Source of the DNA: Chloroflexota bacterium
GTDB lineage: Bacteria; Chloroflexota; UBA6077
Assembly (NCBI GenBank): GCA_021806765.1
Contig: JAJZQR010000281.1
Coordinates: 1 to 7,055 of the forward strand
DNA: 7,055 nucleotides
Reading direction: 5' to 3'
Position numbers and translations under genes: made by a program. This document shows, piece after piece, positions 5,997-7,055 of this stretch (position 1 is its first letter; every line of letters starts with the position of its first letter). The notes beneath the pieces are model-generated. The model worked only from the letters and a program-made list of their open reading frames with translations. It was not told the origin of the DNA and searched no databases.

Positions 5997-7055
5997 ATGC
6001 ATATGGAAGAGCTGCACGAAACGACTGCGCAGCAGACGGTCACGGATGACATCGACGCCCTCTTGGATGCCCTTCCTCCTCACATCAGCGACCCCCTGGA
6101 AGTAGCCGGCAACCGCAAGGATTTGCTTGAGGTTGTCATGGACCTGGGACGGCCGCCGGAGGCCAGGTTTCCCGGAGGGGAAACCATCCTGAGCCCCCAC
6201 GACGTCACCGAGGAGGATCTGGACTACGTCATCGAGCGGATCGGCGCTTTCGGGGACGACAATCGGGCCGGGATCGAGCGCACCCTTCACCGTATCTCGG
6301 CCATTCGCAACCGTTCCGGCAAGATCATCGGGCTTACCTGCAGGGTAGGACGGGCCGTCTTTGGGACGATCGCGGTCATTCGCGACATAGTGGAATCGGG
6401 CAAGAGCCTCTTGCTACTGGGCCGTCCGGGTGTGGGCAAGACCACCATGCTGCGGGAGGTGGCGAGAGTGCTGGGCGACGAGTTCCGCAAGAGGGTAGTT
6501 ATCGTGGATACCTCCAACGAGATCGCTGGCGATGGGGACATCCCACACCCGGCCATCGGTCGGGCGCGCCGGATGCAGGTGGTCACCCCCAGCATGCAGC
6601 ACGCGGTGATGATCGAGGCGGTGGAGAACCACATGCCGGAAGTGATCGTCATCGACGAGATCGGTACGGAGTTGGAGGCCGCGGCCGCCCGCACCATCGC
6701 CGAACGTGGGGTTCAGCTGGTGGGAACAGCCCACGGCAACACCCTGGACAATCTGATGATGAACCCCACCCTCTCCGACCTGATCGGCGGGATCCAGAGT
6801 GTCACCCTGGGTGACGAGGAGGCTCGTCGAAGGGGCACCCAGAAGTCGATACTGGAGCGAAAAGCGCCGCCCACCTTCGATGTGGTGGTGGAGATCATAG
6901 ATCGGGATCGGGTGGCCGTTCACGCCAACGTGGCCGAGGTGGTGGACTCTATCCTTCGAGGGAACCCGATGGTCCCCGAGGAGCGCTACCGGACCCCGGA
7001 CGGGCAGGTTCACATCGAGCGAGGCCGAGCCCTGCGTCCTGTGCCGACGGAACAG
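5997..7055 (+). CDS. SpoIIIAA/Ycf45-like P-loop ATPase, C-terminus beyond the window
   Basis: 353 codons are open to the window edge with no stop, so the gene is truncated by the window and is not broken. Residues about 15-135 are the N-terminal region typical of the family, including [20 protein letters not shown]. Walker A is GRPGVGKTT (142-150, Lys148) and Walker B is VIVIDEIG (216-223, Asp220-Glu221). Between and after them lie the highly conserved blocks [41 protein letters not shown] and [13 protein letters not shown]. These blocks characterise the group related to sporulation protein SpoIIIAA and plastid/cyanobacterial Ycf45, many members of which carry a C-terminal R3H nucleic-acid-binding domain. 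That domain would lie downstream of this window. The cellular role of the non-sporulation members is not well established. Start: ATG at 5997 is favoured over ATG 6003 by ribosome-site spacing. It is separated from the upstream gene by the heptamer hairpin, so it probably has its own promoter, though none is clear. Confidence 0.93.
   Translation, partial: MHMEELHETTAQQTVTDDIDALLDALPPHISDPLEVAGNRKDLLEVVMDLGRPPEARFPGGETILSPHDVTEEDLDYVIERIGAFGDDNRAGIERTLHRISAIRNRSGKIIGLTCRVGRAVFGTIAVIRDIVESGKSLLLLGRPGVGKTTMLREVARVLGDEFRKRVVIVDTSNEIAGDGDIPHPAIGRARRMQVVTPSMQHAVMIEAVENHMPEVIVIDEIGTELEAAAARTIAERGVQLVGTAHGNTLDNLMMNPTLSDLIGGIQSVTLGDEEARRRGTQKSILERKAPPTFDVVVEIIDRDRVAVHANVAEVVDSILRGNPMVPEERYRTPDGQVHIERGRALRPVPTEQ

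Overview
The window is high-GC bacterial DNA with four protein genes, no RNA genes and no mobile element. The gene mix fits a Chloroflexota-like environmental bacterium: a very large soluble multi-GAF histidine kinase, a DUF4388 (PATAN-type) protein, and a SpoIIIAA/Ycf45-type ATPase of the kind shared by cyanobacteria, plastids and Chloroflexota. This assignment rests on family recognition and general character only. Firmicutes with similar genes cannot be excluded.

Layout. Positions 31-85 hold a perfect long hairpin just beyond the stop codon of the first gene. Positions 92-898 (minus strand) encode a DUF4388 protein with a probable winged-helix segment. A 197-bp divergent intergenic region follows (899-1095). 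It contains a near-consensus sigma70-type promoter for the minus-strand gene and two nested inverted repeats upstream of the plus-strand gene. Positions 1096-4836 (plus) encode a soluble sensor histidine kinase of about 1246 residues with five tandem GAF domains, one PAS domain carrying a Cys/His cluster, a HisKA domain and a HATPase domain. Forty bases later, 4877-5827 (plus) encodes a 316-residue protein that looks like two fused, degenerate GNAT folds and is probably co-transcribed with the kinase. At 5830-5884, three bases after that stop codon, lies a hairpin built from seven copies of a 7-base motif. From 5997 to the window edge runs the plus-strand SpoIIIAA/Ycf45-like ATPase, whose C-terminus is not in the window.

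How the genes may work together. The kinase has no transmembrane segment, so it probably senses cytoplasmic signals through its GAF/PAS array and phosphorylates a response regulator encoded elsewhere. The DUF4388 protein is transcribed divergently from the same intergenic region and belongs to a family often found in bacterial signalling proteins, so it may be part of the same signalling module; this is inference from context. The GNAT-like protein may be an effector or an accessory ligand-binding protein. The ATPase lies beyond a hairpin and is probably a separate transcription unit.

Nothing here amounts to a clearly undescribed system. The points most worth checking are the Cys/His cluster in the PAS domain, the palindromic sites in the divergent promoter region, and the two stop-proximal perfect hairpins, especially the heptamer-built one.
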